From: Thermohalobaculum sp039178805
GTDB lineage: Bacteria > Pseudomonadota > Alphaproteobacteria > Rhodobacterales > Rhodobacteraceae
Direction of reading: 5' to 3'
Length of the DNA: 12,701 nt
Assembly (NCBI GenBank): GCA_039178805.1
Contig: JBCDFC010000144.1
Location: 1 to 12,701, forward strand
Below the pieces are notes generated by a model, which did no database searches, was not told the origin of the DNA, and saw nothing but the letters and a program-made list of their open reading frames with translations. Numbering within the stretch: the stretch's first letter is position 1; every line of letters begins with the position of its first letter. Position numbers and translations under genes: made by a program. Shown here piece by piece: positions 7,314 through 12,701 of this stretch.

Positions 7314-8010
7314 GACCTTCCGGATGGGCCTGCCGCTGGTAGCAGCGGCGCAGGCGCAGAAGCATGTGACGGTGAACGAGGGGCTGGTGCGCCTCGACGC
7401 CTTGGCCGGCGGCACGGTGGAGAGCGTGGGCGCGGACACCCCGCCCGCGAGCCCCAGCGAGGGTGCTGCCTATGTGCTGGGCACAGCGCCCGTGGGCGAC
7501 TGGGCGGGCCAGGCGGACGCGGTCGCCATCCGCTCGAACGGCGGCTGGGTCTTCGTGAGCCCCTGGGCGGGGCTTGCGCTCCACGACGCCGAGACCGGCG
7601 AGCGCGCGGTTTATGACGGCGCGTCCTGGGCGACGGGGGTCGTGGCGGCCGGTGCGGCGGGCGCTGCGACGGTGATGCGAGTGCTGGAGACGGAGCTGAC
7701 ACTCTCCGGTGCCTCGACCGATACAGGCGCGCTCATCCGCGCGAACGACGTGGTGATCGGCGCGACGGGCCGGGTGCTCGACGCGATCACGGGGGCTGCG
7801 ACCTGGCGGCTGGGTGTGGCGGGCGCGGATGACCGCTACGGCTCAGGCCTCGGCTCGGCAGCCGGCTCCTACGCCCTTGGCGTCAGCGGCCAGCCGCAGG
7901 CCTACTACGCCGACACTCCCCTTCGCGTCACCGCCGAGAGCGGCAGCTTCACGGGCGGACGCGTACGGCTTGCCGTCCACGTGATCGCGCTGAGGCCTCC
8001 GATCACGTGA
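7306..8010 (+). CDS. DUF2793 protein, probable GTA tail fibre/tip component
   Basis: A 234-residue protein starting at ATG 7306, overlapping gp15 by 8 bases, with AAGGAG at 7289-7294. The N-terminus FRMGLPLVAAAQAQKHVTVN followed by EGLVRLDAL is diagnostic of DUF2793, as are the YVLGTAPVGDWAGQADAVAI and WVFVSPWAGL segments (about 56-90). The C-terminal half is Gly/Ala/Ser-rich beta-type sequence ending in RVRLAVHVIALRPP. DUF2793 proteins occur at GTA and prophage tail tips, and one is described as the RcGTA fibre. The N-terminal part probably docks on the baseplate while the C-terminal part varies with host surface. It is the last gene of the tail operon. Confidence 0.87.
   Translation: MAETFRMGLPLVAAAQAQKHVTVNEGLVRLDALAGGTVESVGADTPPASPSEGAAYVLGTAPVGDWAGQADAVAIRSNGGWVFVSPWAGLALHDAETGERAVYDGASWATGVVAAGAAGAATVMRVLETELTLSGASTDTGALIRANDVVIGATGRVLDAITGAATWRLGVAGADDRYGSGLGSAAGSYALGVSGQPQAYYADTPLRVTAESGSFTGGRVRLAVHVIALRPPIT
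7978..8009 (+). terminator. Perfect 10-bp inverted repeat at the end of the GTA operon
   Basis: CACGTGATCG (7978-7987) pairs exactly with CGATCACGTG (8000-8009) around a 12-base loop that itself contains the palindrome GAGGCCTC (7992-7999). It overlaps the last codons and stop of the DUF2793 gene. No T-run follows, so it may be a weak or Rho-assisted terminator, an mRNA 3' stabiliser, or a protein site. The symmetry is certain; the function is inferred. Confidence 0.45.
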
Positions 8011-8017
8011 TGTGTCA

Positions 8018-8050
8018 TTGACGCGCATTTCGATCAGGTTTTGCTATGTA
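8018..8050 (+). promoter_or_regulatory. Possible sigma-70-type promoter of cysE
   Basis: TTGACG at 8018-8023 matches five of six -35 bases. A weak -10 is either GCTATG (8043-8048, 19-base spacer) or TATGTA (8045-8050, 21-base spacer). The spacing is longer than ideal. It lies just after the inverted repeat ending the GTA operon and 26 bases before the cysE start, so location is the main support. Confidence 0.3.
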
Positions 8051-8076
8051 AGGCGAAGCCATGATCGGAGGTGCCG

Positions 8077-8916
8077 ATGAGTAGCGGGACACGTCAGGAC
8101 ACGGGAGCGGGGCTGCACGCCGTCGATCCCGTTTGGTCGCGGATGGTCGAGGAGGGCGGCGCACTCGTCGAGGCCGAGCCCTCGATGGCGAGCGCGGTGC
8201 ATGCGGCGGTGCTGCATCACAAGGGGTTCGAGGCGGCGCTCGCCTACCGGATCGCCTCGAAGCTTTCGACCGATGAGATGCCCGCGATGCTGATGCGGGA
8301 GCTGGCCGAGGAGGCCATGGCTGCGGACCCCGCGATCGGGCGCGCCGCGCGGGCGGATATCACGGCCGTGTTCGAGCGCGATCCGGCCTGCGAGCGGCTG
8401 ATCCAGCCCTTGCTCTACTTCAAGGGGTTCCTCGCGATCCAGTCGCACCGGGTGGCGCATAGCCTGTGGCATGCGGGCCGGCGGGACATGGCGCTTTACC
8501 TGCAGATGCGGGTCTCCGAGATCTTCTCCATCGACACCCATCCCAATGCGCGGATCGGGCAGGGGATCATGATCGACCACGCCCATTCCATCGTGATCGG
8601 CGAGACGGCGGTCGTCGGCAACGATGTTTCGATGCTGCATGGCGTGACGCTGGGCGGGACGGGCAAGGAGGGCGGCGACCGGCATCCGAAGATCGGCGAT
8701 GGTGTGCTGATCGGGGCAGGGGCCAAGGTGCTGGGCAATATCAGCGTGGGCAACTGCTCGCGGATCGCGGCAGGCTCGGTCGTGCTGCAACCGGTGCCGG
8801 CGAATACGACCGTTGCGGGCGTGCCCGCGCGCGTCGTGGGCGAGGCGGGCTGTTCGAGGCCTTCGCACTCCATGGATCACTCCATCGCCGTCGAGGACAT
8901 CGTGCCCGACTGCTGA
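8077..8916 (+). CDS. cysE: Serine O-acetyltransferase
   Basis: A 279-residue CysE. It makes O-acetylserine from L-serine and acetyl-CoA, the committed step of cysteine synthesis, in the cytoplasm. I chose ATG 8077 because GGAGG (8067-8071) sits five bases upstream; GTG 8071 lies within that site. Residues 15-140 form the helical N-terminal domain (DPVWSRMVEEGGALVEAEPS). The left-handed beta-helix of hexapeptide repeats runs from about 150 to 255. The catalytic pair corresponds to Asp153 (SIDTHPNA) and His168 (GIMIDHAHSIVIGETAVVG), with the substrate loop GVTLGGTGKEGGDRHPKIGD. The protein ends VEDIVPDC and lacks the C-terminal isoleucine many CysE proteins use to bind CysK. It appears monocistronic, with a terminator at 8937-8972. 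Confidence 0.95.
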   Translation: MSSGTRQDTGAGLHAVDPVWSRMVEEGGALVEAEPSMASAVHAAVLHHKGFEAALAYRIASKLSTDEMPAMLMRELAEEAMAADPAIGRAARADITAVFERDPACERLIQPLLYFKGFLAIQSHRVAHSLWHAGRRDMALYLQMRVSEIFSIDTHPNARIGQGIMIDHAHSIVIGETAVVGNDVSMLHGVTLGGTGKEGGDRHPKIGDGVLIGAGAKVLGNISVGNCSRIAAGSVVLQPVPANTTVAGVPARVVGEAGCSRPSHSMDHSIAVEDIVPDC

Positions 8917-8936
8917 ACATCTCCAACACGATGATC

Positions 8937-8972
8937 GAGGGCCGGAAGCGGGAACGCTTCCGGCTCTTTTTT
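8937..8972 (+). terminator. Intrinsic terminator after cysE
   Basis: GCCGGAAGCG (8941-8950) and CGCTTCCGGC (8955-8964) form a perfect 10-bp stem with a GGAA tetraloop. The flanking bases 8937-8940 can extend it to about 14 bp using G-U pairs. Six Ts (8967-8972) follow at once. This is the clearest terminator in the window and separates cysE from the methyltransferase gene. Confidence 0.93.
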
Positions 8973-9030
8973 GCGTTCTGGCGGGTGCCATCGCGGCGGC
9001 TTATGCTCATCGCTTCGTGGCAGCGAGCGG

Positions 9031-9774
9031 ATGATGGTTGAGGATCGGCGGCATTTCGAGGCTGGGGGTGACGCTTACGCGGCCCATCGGCCGTCTTATC
9101 CCGCGACCTTGGCGGAGGCCTTGGCGGCGGTCGCGCCCCATCGGCGATTGGTCGTCGATGCAGGCTGCGGGACGGGGCAGCTCTCGGTACTGCTGGGCGC
9201 GTGTTTCGAGGCCGTGGCCGCGGGGGATGTGAGCGAAAGCCAGATCGCGGCGGCGGTGGCCCATGATCGCGTGCGCTATCATGTGGCAGGCGCCGAGGCG
9301 CTGCCGGCAGGCGATGGCGCGGCGGCGCTCGTGACCGCGGCGCAGGCGGCGCATTGGTTCGACCTCGACGCCTTTTATGCGGAGTGTCGGCGGGTGCTCT
9401 CGCCCGGCGGGGTCGTGGCGCTGGTGACCTACGGCGTGACCGTGGCACCGGGGCCGATCCGTCCCCGCTTCGACCGCTTCTACTGGGAAGAAATCCACGG
9501 GTTCTGGCCGGATGGCCGGCAGCATGTGGAGGACGGCTATGCGGCGCTGCCGTTCCCGTTCGAGCCTGTCGAGGCGCCGGTGCTCGCCATCGAGCGGACT
9601 TGGGATGCGGAGGCGCTCCTCGGCTATGTCGAGACATGGTCGGCGGTGAAGCGGGCCCGTGCGGCGGGCGAGGGCGCGATGGTCGATGCTTTCGCGGCGG
9701 AACTGCGCGCTGAGTGGCCGGGCCGGCCGCTGCCCTTCGCCTGGCCGATCTCGATCAGGCTGGGCCGGGTGTAG
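9031..9774 (+). CDS. Class I SAM-dependent methyltransferase, substrate unknown
   Basis: A 247-residue protein. The start is taken as ATG 9031; ATG 9034 is adjacent and equally possible, and the only upstream match is a weak GCGAGCGG. An open frame continues upstream to a TTG at 8971 but that would begin inside the terminator. Residues 15-28 (AYAAHRPSYPATLA) and motif I VVDAGCGTGQLS at 41-52 are typical of the methyltransferase 11/25 group. GDVSES (65-70) fits the acidic/ribose-binding position, AAQAAHWFDLDAF lies at 103-115, and RRVLSPGGVVALVTYG at 120-135 is the post-motif. DRFYWEEIHGFWPDGRQHV at 148-166 suggests a small-molecule methyltransferase related to the trans-aconitate methyltransferase/UbiE superfamily. 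No neighbour points to a substrate. Confidence 0.85.
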   Translation: MMVEDRRHFEAGGDAYAAHRPSYPATLAEALAAVAPHRRLVVDAGCGTGQLSVLLGACFEAVAAGDVSESQIAAAVAHDRVRYHVAGAEALPAGDGAAALVTAAQAAHWFDLDAFYAECRRVLSPGGVVALVTYGVTVAPGPIRPRFDRFYWEEIHGFWPDGRQHVEDGYAALPFPFEPVEAPVLAIERTWDAEALLGYVETWSAVKRARAAGEGAMVDAFAAELRAEWPGRPLPFAWPISIRLGRV

Positions 9775-10049
9775 GATCGGCGGACGAAGAGCCGTTGTCA
9801 TGGTCGTCGGGCGCTTCCTGTTGGCGGACACTTTAGACGAAGGCTGCGTTGAGACGGGGAGCTAAAGCTTTGTCTTTACGAAGTAACTGAAGCGCAAAGA
9901 TCCTTGCCGGGCGGCGTGCTGGCCTTTCCGGTCGCGTCTACGGGCAAAATAGCCGAACAAAAAACTCGGCAATTATCTCGCGAGTTTCGAGGTCATACTT
10001 CGCCCATACGTGAGTTGCGGCGTTGGGCGATGTTCTGCATGGTCCAATC
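9775..10049. other. Intergenic region upstream of the coxC-like gene, no convincing gene
   Basis: This 275-base stretch is clearly less GC-rich than its flanks. It holds AAACTCG (9962-9968) and CGAGTTT (9981-9987), a 7-bp inverted repeat with a 12-base loop. A-run 9959-9964 precedes it, so on the minus strand it reads as a weak terminator, although no minus-strand gene leads into it. There is a palindrome AAAGCTTT near 9865 and a diverged direct repeat CTTTAGACGAAG (9831) / CTTTACGAAG (9874). Short open frames (for example 9904-10089) lack ribosome sites and recognisable motifs. It probably carries the coxC promoter, but I cannot place -35/-10 boxes with confidence. Confidence 0.5.
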
Positions 10050-11195
10050 ATGCTCTTTCTGGATGTTAGCCACAGTCCCGGACTGGTAGCCGCATCGATC
10101 GTGATCGCGGTCATTGCCGGGTTTACGGGTCTTAGCCTGACGCGGGACCTCTCGAAAAAATCGATTGGTCAGCGCAAGGCGGCTGTGGCTCTGGCTGCGG
10201 TCGCGCTTGGCGGTGGCATCTGGTCGATGCATTTCGTGGCGATGCTGGGCCTGCAGCTACCCATCCTTTTCTACTATGACGTGGCGATCACGCTCGCTTC
10301 GGCGTTGTTGGCGATCCTGATCGTCGGCTTGGCATTGATCCTGCTGCATTTTATCGAACGCAGCCCGAGAGTGATCGTCGCGGCCGGGGCGCTGGTGGGG
10401 ATCGGCATCTCCTGCATGCACTATCTGGGCATGAGCGCGCTGCAGCTCTGCCGGGCTGTCCATACCGCGCCGGGGGTGGTGCTCTCGCTCGTGGTTGCGG
10501 TGCTGTTCTGCATTCTGGCTTTCTGGGTGGCCTATCATCGCCGGACGGATCGGAACCTCATGCTTGGGACGCTTTGCTTCGGTGGGGCGGTCGTCTCGGT
10601 GCATTTCGTGGCCATGGCGGGGACGCGCTTCGTCGCGGTCGAGGGGCTGTCGGAATTCGGGCCCGTGATGAGCAACGAGATCCTGGCGGTCGGCGTGATC
10701 CTGTCGAGCTTCCTGATCTTTGGTACCTTTCTGTGGGTGGGCATCGCCTATCTGACCCCGCCGGCGGGCGCGGTGGCCGAAGGGCCGTCGATGCCGCTCG
10801 TGCAGAAGGTCGTGCCGCCTGCGGAGCCGGAGGGTGTGCCTGGGGCCGTGCTGGAGGCGGTGCCGCAGATGCGGGTGCCCTGTGAGAAGGATGGCGGCAA
10901 GGTTTTCATCCTGCCCCATGACGTCGCGGTCGTGCGGGCGGACGGGCATTACACGCAGATCTACACCGATGAAGATCGGCTGTTCTGCGCCTGGCCGATC
11001 ACCGAGGCGGCGAAGCGATTGAGCGCTGCGGGGCTGATCCCGGTCCATCGGAGTTACCTGGTCAACCCCGAGAAGGTCGCAGCTTTTGTGCGCAAGAAAG
11101 ATAGCGGTCTTTGCACCTTCACGTCAGATCGTTGCCCGCAAGTGCCCGTCAGCCGTTCGAAACTGAAGACCGTGCAGGCGATGCTGGGCGCTTGA
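10050..11195 (+). CDS. coxC: CoxC-like MHYT membrane sensor with LytTR DNA-binding domain
   Basis: A 381-residue protein from ATG 10050; a TTG at 10023 would add nine residues, and neither start has a clear ribosome site. Residues 11-235 contain about seven hydrophobic helices with three MHYT-type repeats: SMHFVAM (M60, H61, M65), CMHYLGM (M123, H124, M128) and SVHFVAM (V184, H185, M189). MHYT domains are proposed to bind metal and sense a diatomic gas. A Pro/Glu-rich linker (about 236-280) leads to a LytTR domain (about 284-381) with VRADGHYTQIYT, VHRSYLVNPEKV and VPVSRSKLKTV. The same MHYT-LytTR architecture is known for CoxC and CoxH of Afipia (Oligotropha) carboxidovorans. It lies 134 bases before coxM, so it probably regulates the CO dehydrogenase genes from the membrane. 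The third repeat has Val instead of Met. Confidence 0.88.
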   Translation: MLFLDVSHSPGLVAASIVIAVIAGFTGLSLTRDLSKKSIGQRKAAVALAAVALGGGIWSMHFVAMLGLQLPILFYYDVAITLASALLAILIVGLALILLHFIERSPRVIVAAGALVGIGISCMHYLGMSALQLCRAVHTAPGVVLSLVVAVLFCILAFWVAYHRRTDRNLMLGTLCFGGAVVSVHFVAMAGTRFVAVEGLSEFGPVMSNEILAVGVILSSFLIFGTFLWVGIAYLTPPAGAVAEGPSMPLVQKVVPPAEPEGVPGAVLEAVPQMRVPCEKDGGKVFILPHDVAVVRADGHYTQIYTDEDRLFCAWPITEAAKRLSAAGLIPVHRSYLVNPEKVAAFVRKKDSGLCTFTSDRCPQVPVSRSKLKTVQAMLGA

Positions 11196-11200
11196 GGCCG

Positions 11201-11234
11201 GCGCAGTTCGTGCGGGCACAGGCGCAACTCGTGC
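11201..11234 (+). promoter_or_regulatory. Candidate LytTR operator: 21-base-spaced direct repeat upstream of coxM
   Basis: GCGCAGTTCGTGC (11201-11213) is repeated as GCGCAACTCGTGC (11222-11234), identical at 11 of 13 positions and offset by exactly 21 bases, two helical turns. Inside each, the 9-base blocks GCAGTTCGT (11203) and GCAACTCGT (11224) are separated by 12 bases, the layout known for LytTR-family sites. The first matches the published-type consensus [TA][AC][CA]GTTN[AG][TG] at 8 of 9 positions, the second at 6 of 9. It starts six bases after the coxC-like stop and precedes coxM. Binding by that protein is inferred. Confidence 0.55.
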
Positions 11235-11248
11235 AAAATCAGCCTTTT

Positions 11249-11310
11249 CTCGTGTGTTTTCGAGGGCCTGCGGGGCCCGTTGCATCATCCTCTTCGAAAA
11301 CAGCCAGAAT
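11249..11310 (+). promoter_or_regulatory. Nested inverted repeats and weak promoter-like boxes before coxM
   Basis: TTTTCGA (11257-11263) pairs with TCGAAAA (11294-11300) and encloses a smaller hairpin GGGCC (11264-11268) / GGCCC (11274-11278). CTCG (11249-11252) can instead pair with CGAG (11261-11264). A possible promoter is TTGCAT (11280-11285) with CAGAAT (11305-11310), a 19-base spacer. The area may combine an end signal for the coxC-like transcript with the coxM promoter; these roles are tentative. Confidence 0.3.
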
Positions 11311-11329
11311 CACGAAGGGGAGGTTTTCG

Positions 11330-12196
11330 ATGATTCCAGCCGCGTTCGATTATTACGCGCCGGACAAATTGGCCGACGTGATCGCGTTGCTCGAAGAGCA
11401 TGGCGACGATGCCCGGGTCATGGCGGGCGGTCACAGCCTGATCCCGATGATGAAGCTGCGGATGGCCGACATTCCGCATCTGATCGATCTCCAACATGTC
11501 AGCGAGCTTCACGGCATCAGCGTCCTGCCCGGGCAGGTGCGCCTTGGCGCGATGACCACGCAGGCGGAGCTGATCGACAGTGCCGAGCTTGCCAAGCATT
11601 GCCCGATCCTGCGCGAGGCGGCGCAGCAGATCGCCGATCCTCAAGTGCGGTACATGGGCACCGTGGGCGGCAACTGTGCCAATGGCGATCCGGGCAATGA
11701 CATGCCGGGGCTGATGCAGTGCCTCGATGCCAGCTTCTCGCTGGTCGGCCCGAATGGTGAGCGGACGGTCGCGGCGCGGGACTTCTATGAAGCGGCCTAC
11801 ATGACCGACCGGGCGGATGAAGAGATCCTGACGGCGATCACCATTCCCTTCCACGACCGCGGCTATGCCTACCTGAAGCAGAAGCGGAAGATCGGCGACT
11901 ATGCCACGGCCGCGGCGGCGGTGATCTTGAAACGCGAAGGTGCTGTATGCAGCGGCGCCTCGATCGCCATGACCAATCTCAGTGACACGCCGGTTTGGTC
12001 CGAGGCCGCGGGGTCGGCCCTCGTCGGGACCGACGTGGGTGCGGAGAACATCAAAACCGCCGTGGCTGCGATGCTGACGGATATCGATCCGCAGCACGAC
12101 AATCGCGGGCCGATCGAGTTCAAACGTCACGTCGCAGGCATCGTCCTCGGCCGCGCTATCGAGCGCGCTTGGACCCGTGCGAAGGGAGATGCCTGA
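11330..12196 (+). CDS. coxM: Aerobic CO dehydrogenase medium (FAD) subunit
   Basis: A 288-residue flavoprotein subunit of the molybdenum-copper CO dehydrogenase, which passes electrons from the iron-sulphur subunit to FAD and on to the respiratory chain. ATG 11330 is supported by AAGGGGAGG (11315-11323), six bases away; upstream in-frame sequence is non-coding. The FAD motifs AGGHSLIPMMKLR (32-44) and TVGGNCANGDPGND (111-124) fall at the positions known for the A. carboxidovorans CoxM. KQKRKIGDYATAAAAVILKR (about 185-205) is the usual C-terminal domain signature. The M-S-L gene order and the close match to form I motifs indicate a true CO dehydrogenase rather than a form II or other xanthine-oxidase-family enzyme. 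The stop is one base before coxS. Confidence 0.94.
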   Translation: MIPAAFDYYAPDKLADVIALLEEHGDDARVMAGGHSLIPMMKLRMADIPHLIDLQHVSELHGISVLPGQVRLGAMTTQAELIDSAELAKHCPILREAAQQIADPQVRYMGTVGGNCANGDPGNDMPGLMQCLDASFSLVGPNGERTVAARDFYEAAYMTDRADEEILTAITIPFHDRGYAYLKQKRKIGDYATAAAAVILKREGAVCSGASIAMTNLSDTPVWSEAAGSALVGTDVGAENIKTAVAAMLTDIDPQHDNRGPIEFKRHVAGIVLGRAIERAWTRAKGDA

Positions 12197-12197
12197 G

Positions 12198-12692
12198 ATG
12201 GCGAAGAAGATGCACATCCAGATGACGGTGAACGGCAAGGACGAGGAGTTCCTGGCCGAGCCGCGCGAGCTTTTGATCTACACGCTGCGTGAGCGCCTGA
12301 ACTACACAGGGCCGCATATCGGCTGCGAGACCTCGCATTGCGGGGCCTACACGGTCACGCTGAACGGCAAATCGGTCAAGGCCTGCACGATGTTCGTAGC
12401 ACAGGCGAACGGGGCCGATGTGACCACGATCGAGGGCATCGGCTCACCCGACGCGCTGCATCCGCTGCAGGAGGCGTTCCGCGAGCATCATGGGCTGCAG
12501 TGCGGCTACTGCACGCCGGGGATGATCACGCGGGCGACGAAGCTCCTCGAAGAAAACCCGAACCCGACGGAGGAGGAGATTCGCTTCGGCATGGCAGGCA
12601 ATCTTTGCCGCTGCACCGGATATCAGAACATCGTCAAATCGATCCAAGCCGCCGCGGCTGAGATGAACGCAGCCAAGGAGGCGGCCGAATGA
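12198..12692 (+). CDS. coxS: Aerobic CO dehydrogenase small (2x[2Fe-2S]) subunit, ligand variant
   Basis: A 164-residue iron-sulphur subunit that carries electrons from the CoxL active site to CoxM FAD. ATG 12198 follows the coxM stop by one base, with GAAGGGAG at 12181-12188. The sequence aligns end to end with form I CoxS: an N-terminal ferredoxin-like domain and a C-terminal helical domain. The proximal cluster ligands are intact in GLQCGYCTPGM (C102, C105) and NLCRCTGYQN (C137, C139). In the distal cluster motif GCETSHCGAYTV, C43, C48 and C63 are present but the third cysteine is Tyr51 (TAC at 12348-12350). One G-to-A change from TGC explains it. It could be a sequencing error, a damaged allele or a real variant. 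The 3' end overlaps coxL. Confidence 0.93.
   Translation: MAKKMHIQMTVNGKDEEFLAEPRELLIYTLRERLNYTGPHIGCETSHCGAYTVTLNGKSVKACTMFVAQANGADVTTIEGIGSPDALHPLQEAFREHHGLQCGYCTPGMITRATKLLEENPNPTEEEIRFGMAGNLCRCTGYQNIVKSIQAAAAEMNAAKEAAE
12675..12681 (+). promoter_or_regulatory. Strong ribosome binding site for coxL
   Basis: AAGGAGG, seven bases before ATG 12689 and inside the end of coxS, matches the anti-Shine-Dalgarno sequence and fixes the coxL start despite the short view of that gene. Confidence 0.8.
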
Positions 12693-12701
12693 ACGTCCAG
12701 A
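12689..12701 (+). CDS. coxL: Aerobic CO dehydrogenase large (Mo) subunit, first codons only
   Basis: ATG 12689 overlaps the coxS stop (ATGA at 12689-12692) behind a strong ribosome site, and the window ends after codons for MNVQ. Form I CoxL proteins commonly begin MN-x-Q, and coxL follows coxS in form I operons, so the call rests on gene order, coupling and these four residues. The active-site loop that distinguishes form I (AYRCSFR) from form II lies outside the window and cannot be checked. Confidence 0.7.

Noticed and set aside
1..8010. Functional prophage
   Set aside because: Gene order, the short tape measure and the gp12-gp15 families match the RcGTA cluster; no integrase, lysis or replication gene is visible in the window. 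The upstream half is not shown, so this is strong but not absolute.
9904..10089. Short plus-strand open frame before the coxC-like gene
   Set aside because: No ribosome site, no recognisable motif, unusual Cys/Trp-rich end, and it runs into the start of the coxC-like gene in another frame.
9993..10232. Minus-strand open frame crossing the coxC-like start
   Set aside because: I considered a transposase or prophage remnant, but saw no catalytic motif or terminal repeats, and most of it is antisense to the sensor gene.
11111..11329. Upstream extension of coxM by 73 residues
   Set aside because: It overlaps the coxC-like gene in another frame and the intergenic repeats; ATG 11330 has a strong ribosome site and places the FAD motifs at the expected residue numbers.
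11285..12238. Minus-strand open frame (317 residues) opposite coxM
   Set aside because: It mirrors coxM codons, has no recognisable motif or ribosome site, and coxM is clearly the real gene.
1..12701. CRISPR array, tRNA, rRNA or insertion sequence
   Set aside because: I saw no regularly spaced repeats, cloverleaf-type sequence, ribosomal RNA signature or transposase with terminal inverted repeats on either strand.

Overview
This window looks like chromosomal DNA from a marine-type member of the Rhodobacteraceae/Roseobacter group (Alphaproteobacteria). The evidence is very high GC, strongly GC-biased third codon positions, a colinear gene transfer agent (GTA) tail cluster of the Rhodobacter capsulatus RcGTA type, and a form I carbon monoxide dehydrogenase (cox) locus with a CoxC-type sensor. 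All supported genes are on the + strand. The organism cannot be named from this sequence alone.

Region 1 (1-8010) is the 3' half of a GTA structural cluster: the end of the major tail protein (gp9), two tail assembly chaperone-like proteins (gp10, gp10.1), a short tape measure protein (gp11), distal tail protein (gp12), hub (gp13), NlpC/P60 peptidase (gp14), the 1310-residue megatron/TIM-barrel protein (gp15), and a DUF2793 protein that probably forms part of the fibre or receptor-binding tip. Nearly every junction overlaps by 1 to 29 bases, so the block reads as one translationally coupled operon. The exception is the 68-base gap between gp11 and gp12, which holds a degenerate ~14-base tandem repeat and an 8-bp GC hairpin. 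A perfect 10-bp inverted repeat sits on the last codons of the DUF2793 gene.

Region 2 (8011-9774) holds two housekeeping-type genes. cysE (serine O-acetyltransferase) has its own possible promoter and a textbook intrinsic terminator. It is followed by a class I SAM-dependent methyltransferase of unknown substrate.

Region 3 (9775-10049) is a less GC-rich intergenic stretch with small inverted repeats and no convincing gene.

Region 4 (10050-12701) starts a CO-oxidation locus in the order coxC-like, coxM, coxS, coxL. coxL is cut off after its first four codons. The coxC-like gene encodes a membrane MHYT sensor joined to a LytTR DNA-binding domain. Between it and coxM is a pair of direct repeats with exactly the 21-base periodicity expected of a LytTR site, so the sensor may act on the coxMSL promoter. 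CoxM and CoxS carry the FAD-binding and iron-sulphur motifs of form I enzymes, but CoxS has Tyr51 where the family has an iron-sulphur ligand cysteine.

The main points for follow-up are the CoxS ligand substitution, the candidate LytTR operator, the apparent loss of cysteine ligands in the GTA hub protein, and the repeat/hairpin element between gp11 and gp12. I see no insertion sequence, CRISPR array, tRNA or rRNA. The systems themselves (GTA, form I CODH) are known; any novelty lies in these local departures.
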